From NCBI GenBank assembly GCA_905201915.1, contig CAJKQE010000078.1, positions 1 to 10,708 on the forward strand: a stretch of 10,708 bases of DNA. Reading direction: 5' to 3'. Below, one piece after another: positions 1 to 7,676 of this stretch. The notes beneath the pieces are model-generated. The model did not search any database, was not told the origin of the DNA, and worked only from the letters and a program-made list of their open reading frames with translations. Source of the stretch: an uncultured Lachnospiraceae bacterium. GTDB lineage: Bacteria; Bacillota; Clostridia; Lachnospirales; Lachnospiraceae. Both the position numbers and the translations under genes were made by a program. The stretch's first letter is position 1, and every line of letters begins with the position of its first letter.

Positions 1-15
1 AGAATATGATTTCAT
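1..15 (-). CDS. Start of next operon gene (partial; probably PP2C-type protein phosphatase)
   Basis: Only the first five codons are inside the window (reads MKSYS). An ATG at 15-13 lies one base after the rlmN stop codon (19-17) and is preceded by an AGAGGA ribosome binding site at 29-24, eight bases upstream, inside the 3' end of rlmN. That start signal is seen directly. The identity is inference: in many Clostridia and Bacilli the gene after rlmN is a PP2C-family Ser/Thr phosphatase (Stp/PrpC), followed by the PASTA-domain kinase PrkC and the GTPase RsgA. Five residues cannot prove it. Confidence 0.45.
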
Positions 16-16
16 C

Positions 17-1063
17 CTACGAGTCCTCTTTCTTATCGATATAACTTTTCCTTAGCTGTCCACAGGCTCCGTCAATATCTCGGCCCATTTCCCTTCTAAT
101 AGTAACATTTATTTGGTATTTTTCAAGTTTATTTTTAAAATTCTCTATAACTTTTTTGTCTGACTGCACGTAATCCCTCTCCTTAATAGGATTTACAGGG
201 ATTAAATTTACATGACAGTTTAATCCTTTAATTAAATGCGCCAGCTCCTCGGCATCCTCTTTTGTATCATTCTTTCCGCCTACAAGACTGTATTCAAAAG
301 TAAGCCTTCTGCCTGTTTTCTCAAAATAATTTCTACAGGCTTCCAATACCTCATTAATAGAATATTTATTCGCTATAGGCATTAGTTCTGCACGTTTCGC
401 CTGATTAGAAGCATGAAGAGAAATTGCCAGTGTAATCTGTAAATTCTCCTCTGCCAGCTCATACATTTTCGGTACAATACCACAGGTAGACACTGTAACA
501 TTTCTCTGACTGATATGTAAACCATTTTCATCTGTTAAAAGACGAATAAACTGCAGAAGATTATCATAATTGTCAAGAGGTTCCCCTGTTCCCATAACAA
601 CTACATTAGAAACTCTCTCTCCGGATAACCTTTGAATACGATAAATCTGCTCCAACATTTCTGAAGGAAGCAGGTTTCTGGTCCAGCCTCCGATGGTGGA
701 TGCACAAAATCTGCATCCCATTTTACATCCTACCTGAGAAGAAATACATACACTGTTTCCGTGCTTATATTTCATTAACACACTTTCCACCACATTTCCG
801 TCAGGAAGGGCAAAAAGATATTTCTGTGTTCCATCTATTTTAGAAGTTTGTACCTCCAACATCTTTAAAGTAGTCAGTACACAGCGCTCTTTTAGTTTTT
901 CTCGAAGGACCGCAGATAAGTTGCTCATTTCATCAAAGCTTTCTGCCTGTTTCTGATGCAGCCACTCATAAATCTGCTTTGCACGAAAAGCTTTTTCTCC
1001 CATTTCAATCATGGTATTTTTTAACTGCATCAGACTTAGAGATTTTATTTCTATTTGTTCCAT
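17..1063 (-). CDS. rlmN: RlmN, dual-specificity 23S rRNA (A2503-C2) / tRNA (A37-C2) methyltransferase
   Basis: A cytoplasmic radical-SAM enzyme that methylates C2 of adenosine 2503 in 23S rRNA and A37 of some tRNAs, helping ribosome proofreading. The 348 residues match the usual family length. The radical-SAM cluster motif CxxxCxxC is C113, C117 and C120. The two extra catalytic cysteines of the family are present: C106, seven residues before the cluster as in E. coli C118, and C334 in DGACGQL, equivalent to E. coli C355. E93 fits the conserved glutamate E105 of E. coli. The GTGEPL segment (159-163) is the SAM-binding GGE-like motif. The ATG at 1063 has AGAGGA seven bases upstream, and the gene overlaps the 3' end of rsmB by 13 bases, so it is probably translationally coupled. 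The housekeeping neighbourhood argues for RlmN rather than the resistance paralogue Cfr. Confidence 0.97.
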   Translation of the reverse strand: MEQIEIKSLSLMQLKNTMIEMGEKAFRAKQIYEWLHQKQAESFDEMSNLSAVLREKLKERCVLTTLKMLEVQTSKIDGTQKYLFALPDGNVVESVLMKYKHGNSVCISSQVGCKMGCRFCASTIGGWTRNLLPSEMLEQIYRIQRLSGERVSNVVVMGTGEPLDNYDNLLQFIRLLTDENGLHISQRNVTVSTCGIVPKMYELAEENLQITLAISLHASNQAKRAELMPIANKYSINEVLEACRNYFEKTGRRLTFEYSLVGGKNDTKEDAEELAHLIKGLNCHVNLIPVNPIKERDYVQSDKKVIENFKNKLEKYQINVTIRREMGRDIDGACGQLRKSYIDKKEDS

Positions 1064-2415
1064 TCTGTTTTCCTCTTTAATCTGGCAATGAAAAAGCCAT
1101 CACAATCATGTACACCCGGAAGAAGCTGCAGATACCCTTCCTTGGTAGTATCACTTCTCAGCTCTTCACATAAATAATCATCAATGCTTTCTAACTCATA
1201 AGGATAGTTTTCCACAAACCAGCGGACATTTTCAATATTTTCTTCTCTGTTAATGGTACACGTACTATAAATCAAAATACCTCCCGGTTTTACATAAGTA
1301 GAAGCCTGTTCCAGAATTTTTCTCTGCAAATTCACAAGTTCCGCAATTCCTGTCTGCGTAATATTATATTTAATATCTGTTTTCTTTCCGATTACTCCCA
1401 GACCGGAACAAGGTACATCTGCAATGAGAATGTCTGCTTTTTCAAAGGACTCTGAGTCTAACTGAGTTGCATCCTTTTCAGTAACCACTACATTTAAAAA
1501 GTTCTGACGAATAGCATTTTCCCTTATAAGGTCCGTCTTTGTTCTGCTGATATCCCTGGCATCTATTCGCCCCGTTCCTTTTAACTTATCTGCAATACAC
1601 AAAGTCTTTCCTCCCGGTGCTGCACATAAGTCAATGACATAATCTCCTTCTTTTGGATCAGCCACTTCTCCCACTAGCATGGAACTTACATCCTGCACCT
1701 GAATATTTCCCATACGAAAAGCTTCCAATGCCGGAAGATAATCATAATTCTTTATATAATAGGCATTTTTCACGTATGGAGCCGGCTCAACCGTTACATT
1801 CTGTCTTTTCAAGCTGTCTAACACAGCATCTTTATCCACCAAATGCTGGCGAATACGGATAGTCGTAGGTTTTTCTTTTAAAAATGCTTCCAACATCTTC
1901 TCGGTCTTTTCAAATCCATACTCTGCCAAAAATTTTTCTACCAGCCACTTTGGCATAGAATACAGAACGGAAAGATATTCTATCGGCTGATTTTTTTCCG
2001 GAAAATGAATACTGGTGTAATCTCTTGCTACTTTTCTTAAAACTCCATTGACAAATCCTGTAAGATTATAAAATCCTTTTTTTCTTGCCAATTTTACTGC
2101 TTCATCGCAAACTGCACTGTCCGGCACATTATCCATATATAAAAGCTGATATACGCTGCTTCTTAAAATTTCACGGATAACCGGCTTCATCTTTTCTACA
2201 GGTACGGAAGAATACTGGTCTAGAATATAATCTAAACGCAGCTTGTATTCTAATGTTCCTTCGCAAACTCTTGTAATAAAAGCTCTTTCCTGCTTTTCCA
2301 GATATTGATATTTCTCTAATGTACTGCGAATTACCAGGTGGCTATGCTGCCCCTCTTTATTGATTTCTAACAAAATTCCCAGTACCAGTTCTCTTAAATT
2401 CACCTTATTTATCAT
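1051..2415 (-). CDS. rsmB: RsmB/Sun, 16S rRNA (cytosine-967-C5)-methyltransferase
   Basis: A SAM-dependent enzyme that makes m5C967 in 16S rRNA during small-subunit assembly. The 454 residues have the family's two-part layout: an N-terminal NusB-like RNA-binding helical domain (about 5-135, including KQERAFITRVCEGTLEY) and a C-terminal Rossmann methyltransferase domain. SAM motif I is DLCAAPGGKT (262-271), and D288 is the likely ribose-binding acid. DVPCSG (333-338) carries the release cysteine C336, and STCT (384-387) carries the nucleophile C386. The C-terminal DGFFIARLKR segment is typical. The ATG at 2415 begins 24 bases after the fmt stop. Its best SD-like match, GAGG, is about 12 bases away, slightly far, so initiation may be modest or coupled. 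The last 13 bases overlap rlmN. Many clostridial versions of this cluster have a YugP-type zinc peptidase gene between fmt and rsmB; there is no room for one here. Confidence 0.96.
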   Translation of the reverse strand: MINKVNLRELVLGILLEINKEGQHSHLVIRSTLEKYQYLEKQERAFITRVCEGTLEYKLRLDYILDQYSSVPVEKMKPVIREILRSSVYQLLYMDNVPDSAVCDEAVKLARKKGFYNLTGFVNGVLRKVARDYTSIHFPEKNQPIEYLSVLYSMPKWLVEKFLAEYGFEKTEKMLEAFLKEKPTTIRIRQHLVDKDAVLDSLKRQNVTVEPAPYVKNAYYIKNYDYLPALEAFRMGNIQVQDVSSMLVGEVADPKEGDYVIDLCAAPGGKTLCIADKLKGTGRIDARDISRTKTDLIRENAIRQNFLNVVVTEKDATQLDSESFEKADILIADVPCSGLGVIGKKTDIKYNITQTGIAELVNLQRKILEQASTYVKPGGILIYSTCTINREENIENVRWFVENYPYELESIDDYLCEELRSDTTKEGYLQLLPGVHDCDGFFIARLKRKTEWNK

Positions 2416-2439
2416 ACTCTATCCAATCCTCTAATTCTT

Positions 2440-3372
2440 TTACCCAAGGATTTCCCCTTCTGAAACAGAGTAACCTCTCAGGAAAGATGCTGTATCCATG
2501 CGTTTCTTCCCTTCTAACTGAAGCTCACGGATTTTCAACAGTCCCTCTCCTGTCTGTACGCAAATACCATCTTTTTCGATTTTTACGATTTCTCCTGTCT
2601 GTTTATGGGCAGTATCCTCTAAAACATCTGCTTTCCAAAGCTTTAACATTTTTCCATGAATTTTTGTGTAAGCGCTTGGCCATGGATTTAAACCACGAAT
2701 TAACTGTTCAATCTCCTTTGCCTTACGCTCCCATTTAATTTCTCCCATGCCCTTGTTAATCATGGATGCATAAGCAGTTGTACTCTCTTTCGGCTGTTTT
2801 TCTCTTACTGCTTTGCCTTCTTCTAAATCTTTTAAAACCTTTACACAAAGCTTTGCTCCTGCTTCACTTAATTTATCAAATAAACTTCCGCCTGTTTCAT
2901 CTTCCGCAATGGGAACAATAACTTTGTCCATCATATCTCCGGTATCAATTCCTTCATCCATCTGCATAATTGTAACGCCGGATTCCTTATCTCCATTGAT
3001 TACAGCCCATTGAATAGGGGCTGCTCCCCTATATGCCGGAAGCAAAGATGCATGCACATTTACACATCCAAAACGAGGCATTTCCAAAATTTCTTTTGTG
3101 ATAATCTGCCCAAAAGCAGCTACTACAATAACATCTGGTTTTAAACCTCTTAAAGTTTCGATAAATTCCGGATCTTTTGCTCTTTTGGGCTGATATACAG
3201 GCAAACTATATTTCAAAGCAACTTCTTTTACCGGTGTAGGCATGAGATTTTTCCCTCTTCCCTTTGGTTTGTCCGGCTGTGTTACTACTCCTACTACATC
3301 ATAACCGCTTTTTACAATTTCTTCTAAGGTTCCCGTTGCAAAGTCGGGTGTTCCCATGAATACTACTCTCAT
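2440..3372 (-). CDS. fmt: Methionyl-tRNA formyltransferase
   Basis: Transfers a formyl group from 10-formyl-tetrahydrofolate to Met-tRNA(fMet), preparing the initiator tRNA. It has 310 residues, full length. The N-terminal formyltransferase domain (about 1-205) begins MRVVFMGTPDFA and contains the catalytic triad N105, H107 (VNVHASLLP) and D143 (EGIDTGD), matching E. coli N106/H108/D144. RGAAPIQWA (115-123) is also typical. The remainder is the OB-fold C-terminal tRNA-binding domain (WPSAYTKIHGKMLKLW). The start codon overlaps the def stop as ATGA, with a near-perfect AGGAGG seven bases upstream inside the def coding region, so start choice is firm. The pairing with def is functional: one adds the formyl group and the other removes it after synthesis. 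Confidence 0.97.
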   Translation of the reverse strand: MRVVFMGTPDFATGTLEEIVKSGYDVVGVVTQPDKPKGRGKNLMPTPVKEVALKYSLPVYQPKRAKDPEFIETLRGLKPDVIVVAAFGQIITKEILEMPRFGCVNVHASLLPAYRGAAPIQWAVINGDKESGVTIMQMDEGIDTGDMMDKVIVPIAEDETGGSLFDKLSEAGAKLCVKVLKDLEEGKAVREKQPKESTTAYASMINKGMGEIKWERKAKEIEQLIRGLNPWPSAYTKIHGKMLKLWKADVLEDTAHKQTGEIVKIEKDGICVQTGEGLLKIRELQLEGKKRMDTASFLRGYSVSEGEILG

Positions 3373-3848
3373 GCTTCATCCTCCTCATAGCTTGTGCGAT
3401 GAAGTTCACCTTCTACTAATTCTGTATATAATCTTCCATGGAGATGATCGGTTTCATGACAGATTGCTCTTGCCAAAAGTTCTTCTCCCTCTAAAATAAA
3501 TTCCTGCATATCTTCATCAAAGGCTCTTACTTTTACATAATTTGGACGTGTTACTGTACCTGCCATACCCGGCACACTCAGGCATCCTTCCTCTCCTGTC
3601 TGAGAACCGGAAGTTTCAAGAATTTCCGGATTAATCAATACAATAGGGTCTTCTCCCGTAGTATCAATAACTACAATCTGTTTTAAAATTCCTACCTGAG
3701 GCGCTGCAAGTCCCACTCCATAAGCTTCATACATGGTATCAAACATGTCGTCAATGAGCTCTCTGATTTTCGGAGTCATTTTTTCTACCTTTCTACATTC
3801 TTTTGCAAGTATATCGTCACCCTGTGTTCTTATTTGTCTTAATGCCAT
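3369..3848 (-). CDS. def: Peptide deformylase
   Basis: A metalloenzyme (Fe2+ in vivo) that removes the N-formyl group from nascent proteins at the ribosome exit. The 159 residues show all three family motifs: GVGLAAPQVG (44-53), EGCLSVPG (87-94, metal ligand C89) and HETDH (131-135, metal ligands H131 and H135, catalytic E132). The short length and sequence fit the compact bacterial class rather than the longer type II of Bacillus. The ATG at 3848 is preceded by AAAGGAG with seven bases spacing, and the gene starts 15 bases after the priA stop. Its acidic C-terminal tail (EEDEA) is partly a by-product of encoding the fmt ribosome binding site. Confidence 0.97.
   Translation of the reverse strand: MALRQIRTQGDDILAKECRKVEKMTPKIRELIDDMFDTMYEAYGVGLAAPQVGILKQIVVIDTTGEDPIVLINPEILETSGSQTGEEGCLSVPGMAGTVTRPNYVKVRAFDEDMQEFILEGEELLARAICHETDHLHGRLYTELVEGELHRTSYEEDEA
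3380..3385 (-). promoter_or_regulatory. Ribosome binding site of fmt, embedded in def
   Basis: The minus strand reads AGGAGG seven bases before the fmt ATG, entirely inside the last codons of def. With the ATGA stop/start overlap, it fixes the fmt start and suggests coupled translation of def and fmt. Confidence 0.85.
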
Positions 3849-3863
3849 TTTTTCTCTCCTTTT

Positions 3864-6089
3864 CTAAACGTTAAAATCAAATTGTATATAAATGTCCTGA
3901 AAACCTCTGTTTACTGCAATATATTTTTCCAGTGCATCTTTTAACTTAACCAAAATTTCTCTATTTTCATGGCGCATATATAAAACCATTTTATAGTAAT
4001 CCTGCACCTTTGCAACAGCTTCCGGAGCAGGTCCTACTAAAATCAAATCTTCTTTTTTATATATTTTTTCTATATATTTTCTGCAATATTCCATTGCCTG
4101 TTTTAATAATTCTTCATTTTTACAAGAGCCTCTAATCGCTGTCATAAAAGCAGCTGGCGGATAATCCATCAAAAGACGATAGCCAATCTCTGCCTGATAA
4201 AAAGCTTCATAATCCTGCGCCGCTGCTGCCAAAATACTGTAATGTTCCGGATGATAGGTTTGAATAACAGCCTCACCTTTTTTATTTCCTCGTCCGGCTC
4301 TTCCTACTGCCTGCAAAAGAAGCTGAAATGTTTTTTCAGAAGCCCGATAGTCATCACTGTACAAAGACAAATCCGCTGCCAACACTCCCACAAAAGTCAC
4401 ATTTGGAAAATCATGACCTTTCACAATCATTTGTGTACCAATGAGAATATCCGCTTCCCCTGCTGCAAAAGCGGATAACACTTTTTCATGTCCGCCTTTA
4501 TTTTTTGTAGTATCTGCATCCATACGCAGAATTTTTGCGTCTGGAAAGCTTTTACTCAGCAGTGTTTCTATTTGCTGTGTTCCTGCTTTAAATCCTCCTA
4601 TATAAGGTGAGCCACAGGAAGGACAGGTTTTTACCTGTGGTATTTCATAACCACAATAATGACAGATCATTTTTCCATTTCTGTGAGCTGTAAGGGAAAC
4701 ATCACAATGGGGACATTTCATTACATAACCACAGGATCTGCAACTGACAAATCCTGTATATCCTCTTCTATTAAGGAATAAAATACTCTGCTCTTTTTTC
4801 TGCAATCTGTCCTGAATTTTCTCAATTAAGACCTGACTGAAAATAGAACGGTTTCCCGCCTTTAATTCTTCTCTTAAATCTATGATATCTACCTGAGGAA
4901 GCTCTTTCCCTCCATATCTTTTATTCAGATATAAAAGCTGATATTCACCTGTTTTTCCTCTATAATAACTCTCCACACTGGGAGAAGCTGAACCCATGAC
5001 TACCCATGCATCCTCAATTTTCCCTCTCTGAATAGCAGTTTCTCTGGCATGATAACATGGTGTTTTTTCACTTTTATAAGAGTCCTCGTGTTCTTCATCA
5101 ATTAAAATCAAACCCAGATTTGGGAAAGGAGTAAATAATGCAGAGCGTGGGCCAATAACAATCGATATTTCTCCCTTTTTTGCCCTTTCAAACTGGTCAA
5201 AACGCTCTCCTGCAGACAAACGGGAGTTAATCACTGACACACAAGAACCAAAACGGCTATAAAATCGTGATACATTCTGGTAAGTCAATGCAATCTCCGG
5301 TATAAGCACAATTACCTGCTTTCCCCTCTTTAACACAGTATCTATAAGTTCCATATAGACCTGTGTTTTACCGCTTCCTGTTACTCCTTTTATAAGACAG
5401 GGACGGGGATTTTCCTTCTCCCACTCATTTAAAATTTCACCTACAACATCCTGCTGTTCTTTCGAAAGCTGATATTCATATCCCTTTTGTATATCTTTTG
5501 GCACAGGAGTACGATACATACGCTCCCTTTCAACGGAAATCAAATTCTTTTCTTCCATTCCCTTAATCACAGGTGAAGAAAGCTTTAAACGCTCCATGGT
5601 TTCCTTATACTCCAGCACCTGTTCCTGTAAAAGAGCTTCCATAAGGCGAGCTTTTGCCAGATAATGCTTTCTTGTAAATTCTGCAAAATAAGCTTGCCCT
5701 TCCTCTTTTGAAATCACAAGGCGTATATATTTTTTTTCTTTTGCAGAAGTTTTTTCTTTTACTAAAAGCACAGTTTTTAATGCCTGATTAATAGTAGAAC
5801 CATAACTTCTGGCAATCCAGCCTGCAAGGGAAATTAAATGGGACTCAATTTCTATCCCCTGTGTAACTACTTCTAAAACAGGCTTTATTTTCTCCGGTGA
5901 AATCTTCGGCGTATCTGAAATACCAATGACATAACCGCTTATTTTTCTGCTTCCGTTCCCAAAAGAAACCAGCACTTTCTTTCCTATTTCTACCTGATTT
6001 TGTAAATCCCTGGGAATTTCATACTGAAAGCTTTTATCCAGCTTTTCCTGAGAAATATCTACAATAATATCTGCGTAAACTTTGCTCAT
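3864..6089 (-). CDS. priA: Primosomal protein N', replication restart helicase PriA
   Basis: A superfamily 2 3'-5' DNA helicase that recognises stalled forks and reloads the replisome. The 741 residues are in the usual range. Order: N-terminal 3'-end/fork-binding domain (about 1-105), linker and winged-helix region, then the helicase core with Walker A GVTGSGKT (235-242), DEEH box (331-334), GSASPS (366-371), GTQMIVKGHDFPNV (551-564) and QAVGRAGR (593-600), and a C-terminal domain. The zinc-binding insert has all eight cysteines: C450, C453, C459, C462, C477, C480, C489 and C492. The ATG at 6089 overlaps the murE stop (ATGA), and no good SD sequence precedes it, so translation probably depends on ribosomes finishing murE. 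The family's common motif III form GSATPS is GSASPS here, a mild substitution. Confidence 0.97.
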   Translation of the reverse strand: MSKVYADIIVDISQEKLDKSFQYEIPRDLQNQVEIGKKVLVSFGNGSRKISGYVIGISDTPKISPEKIKPVLEVVTQGIEIESHLISLAGWIARSYGSTINQALKTVLLVKEKTSAKEKKYIRLVISKEEGQAYFAEFTRKHYLAKARLMEALLQEQVLEYKETMERLKLSSPVIKGMEEKNLISVERERMYRTPVPKDIQKGYEYQLSKEQQDVVGEILNEWEKENPRPCLIKGVTGSGKTQVYMELIDTVLKRGKQVIVLIPEIALTYQNVSRFYSRFGSCVSVINSRLSAGERFDQFERAKKGEISIVIGPRSALFTPFPNLGLILIDEEHEDSYKSEKTPCYHARETAIQRGKIEDAWVVMGSASPSVESYYRGKTGEYQLLYLNKRYGGKELPQVDIIDLREELKAGNRSIFSQVLIEKIQDRLQKKEQSILFLNRRGYTGFVSCRSCGYVMKCPHCDVSLTAHRNGKMICHYCGYEIPQVKTCPSCGSPYIGGFKAGTQQIETLLSKSFPDAKILRMDADTTKNKGGHEKVLSAFAAGEADILIGTQMIVKGHDFPNVTFVGVLAADLSLYSDDYRASEKTFQLLLQAVGRAGRGNKKGEAVIQTYHPEHYSILAAAAQDYEAFYQAEIGYRLLMDYPPAAFMTAIRGSCKNEELLKQAMEYCRKYIEKIYKKEDLILVGPAPEAVAKVQDYYKMVLYMRHENREILVKLKDALEKYIAVNRGFQDIYIQFDFNV

Positions 6090-7558
6090 TTATTCTGTCT
6101 ATCTTCTTCCAAAATCTCCTGAATAAGCACACGCTCATCCATAGGATATTTTTTTCCTTTGATTTCCTGATAATCTTCGTGGCCTTTTCCTGCCAGAACT
6201 ACAATATCTCCCGGCTGACCATGATGAATGGCATAAGCAATGGCTTCTTTTCTGTCAATAATTTCCACGTATTTTCCACTTGTCTTTCCAATGCCAATCT
6301 TAATATCATCAATAATTTCCTGCGGTTCTTCATCACGTGGATTATCCGAAGTAATAATAGTTAAATCTGCCAGTTTCCCTGATACTTCTCCCATTTCATA
6401 GCGGCGAAGTTTCGAACGATTTCCTCCACATCCAAACAGACATACCAGACGGTTTGGTTTATACTCTTTTAAAGTTGTCAAAAGACTTTCCAAACTCATA
6501 GCATTGTGCGCATAATCAATCATCAAAGTAAATTCATCAGAAACCTTCACCATTTCAATTCTGCCTTTTACCTTTGCCTGTTTTAATGCTTTTTGAATAT
6601 TCTCAGGTGTTACACCAAAATGCCTGCACACTGCAATGGCAGTAAGAGAATTATATACACTAAATGCTCCCGGCAAATCAATTTCTACAGGGAAATTCAT
6701 CAAACCTTTTACATCATAAGCAATTCCCAGTGTTCCTTTTCCTGTTACCAGTTTCGTGTTTTCTGCTCTTAAATCTGCTTTTTCTGAAAATCCAAAGGTT
6801 TCCACCTCACAGGTATGTCCCTCTAAAATCTCATCTAAATGCTCTGCATCGGCATTGAAAATACCCACTTTACACTGTTTAAACAAAAGTGCCTTACAAC
6901 GGAGATAATCTGCAAAATCTTTGTGCTCATTAGGCCCGATATGGTCCGGCTCAATGTTTGTAAAAATACCAATATCAAACTGAAAACCTGCAGTTCTGTG
7001 AAGCATCAATCCCTGAGAGGAGACTTCCATAACTACGCTGTCGCAGCCAGCCTCTACCATCTCTGCAAAATATTTCTGAACTAGATAGGACTCTGGTGTA
7101 GTATTGGCAGAAGGGATTTTCTTCTCTCCTATAATTGTTTCAATGGTTCCGATAAGACCTGTCTTATAGCCTGCATTTTCTAAAATAGACTTTACAAGAT
7201 AGGTTGTGGTTGTTTTTCCTTTTGTTCCTGTAATTCCTATGGTTTTTAACTTTTCTGCCGGATGTCCGAACCATGCGGCTGAAATACATGCCATAGCATA
7301 GCGGCTGTTTTCCACCTGAATAACGGTTACTTCTTCCGGTACTTCCACTTTATCCTGTACAATTAAAACAGCAGCGCCTTTTTCTGCTACCTCTTTGGCA
7401 TAAGTATGTCCATCAGAAACCGCACCTTTTATACAGAAAAACAGACAACCTTTTTCTGCTTTTCTGGAATCAAATGTAATATCTGTAATTTCTTTATCCA
7501 TTGTACCCTGAAGACACTGATACTCCAGCTTCTCCAGCAAATTTACTAATTTTTTCAT
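6086..7558 (-). CDS. murE: MurE-type Mur ligase, UDP-MurNAc-L-Ala-D-Glu:meso-diaminopimelate ligase (divergent)
   Basis: A cytoplasmic ATP-dependent ligase that adds the third stem-peptide residue to the peptidoglycan precursor. With the start chosen here it has 490 residues. The N-terminal UDP-binding domain has DSR (30-32). The ATPase domain has the P-loop GTKGKTTTT (111-119), TTPES (153-157), EVSSQ (178-182) and the probable carbamylated lysine K222. The C-terminal domain has DNPR (405-408), the known signature for meso-diaminopimelate rather than lysine, and GKGHEDYQ (457-464). An upstream in-frame ATG at 7579 would add seven residues but lacks an SD; the ATG at 7558 follows AAAGGGGAA and gives the usual family start (MKKLVNLLEKLEYQ). 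Oddities: the central motif, usually DHLDYH-like, is DHIGPNEH with about two extra residues before K222, and the usual SSH is SSQ. It lies beside priA, not in a division cluster. MurE function is likely; a specialised paralogue is possible. Confidence 0.86.
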   Translation of the reverse strand: MKKLVNLLEKLEYQCLQGTMDKEITDITFDSRKAEKGCLFFCIKGAVSDGHTYAKEVAEKGAAVLIVQDKVEVPEEVTVIQVENSRYAMACISAAWFGHPAEKLKTIGITGTKGKTTTTYLVKSILENAGYKTGLIGTIETIIGEKKIPSANTTPESYLVQKYFAEMVEAGCDSVVMEVSSQGLMLHRTAGFQFDIGIFTNIEPDHIGPNEHKDFADYLRCKALLFKQCKVGIFNADAEHLDEILEGHTCEVETFGFSEKADLRAENTKLVTGKGTLGIAYDVKGLMNFPVEIDLPGAFSVYNSLTAIAVCRHFGVTPENIQKALKQAKVKGRIEMVKVSDEFTLMIDYAHNAMSLESLLTTLKEYKPNRLVCLFGCGGNRSKLRRYEMGEVSGKLADLTIITSDNPRDEEPQEIIDDIKIGIGKTSGKYVEIIDRKEAIAYAIHHGQPGDIVVLAGKGHEDYQEIKGKKYPMDERVLIQEILEEDRQNK

Positions 7559-7567
7559 ATTTTCATA

Positions 7568-7576
7568 TTCCCCTTT
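7568..7576 (-). promoter_or_regulatory. Ribosome binding site deciding the murE start
   Basis: The minus strand reads AAAGGGGAA, ending nine bases before the ATG at 7558. It lies between the two candidate start codons, so it can serve only the downstream one. The upstream ATG at 7579 is preceded by CACCCGATT, which has no SD match. This is why the shorter start is preferred. Confidence 0.7.
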
Positions 7577-7591
7577 CATAATCGGGTGTAG

Positions 7592-7620
7592 AATTTATCT
7601 TTCTCTTTAGAATAACACAA
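7592..7620 (-). promoter_or_regulatory. Possible weak promoter for the murE-rlmN operon
   Basis: On the minus strand a TTGTGT (7620-7615) and a TAAATT (7597-7592) are separated by 17 bases, a sigma-A-like layout with about 3/6 and 4/6 consensus matches. It lies between the asnB-like gene's terminator and the murE start and would give a leader of roughly 25-30 bases. The -35 box overlaps the terminator T-tract. In AT-rich DNA such matches arise by chance, so this rests mainly on location: a terminator just upstream implies that a new promoter is needed nearby. Confidence 0.3.
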
Positions 7621-7649
7621 AAACAGGAGAAGGGGCAAGCCCCTCTCCT
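7611..7649 (-). terminator. Intrinsic terminator of the dpaA-dpaB-asnB-like operon
   Basis: The minus-strand transcript forms AGGAGA-GGGG, a CUUG tetraloop, then CCCC-U-UCUCCU. That is about 10 pairs with one bulged U (7649-7625), followed directly by the T-rich tail TGTTTTTGTGTTATT (7625-7611). The stem starts 28 bases after the stop codon of the asnB-like gene. G(CUUG)C is a known extra-stable tetraloop. A small hairpin CTGC-AAG-GCAG (7660-7650) sits just before it. The tail is T-rich only on the minus strand, so it terminates leftward transcription. Confidence 0.88.
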
Positions 7650-7676
7650 CTGCCTTGCAGATTTTTAATAAAACCA

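Noticed and set aside
17..1063. Cfr-type 23S rRNA methyltransferase (antibiotic resistance)
   Set aside because: Cfr shares the radical-SAM and cysteine motifs, but this gene sits in the conserved priA-def-fmt-rsmB-rlmN housekeeping cluster, ends with the RlmN-like DIDGACGQL, and has no mobile element nearby.
7580..7676. Riboswitch, T-box or small RNA between the asnB-like gene and murE
   Set aside because: The 118-base gap holds only the terminator hairpins and a short leader. There is no room or pairing for an aptamer, and no T-box-like sequence was seen.
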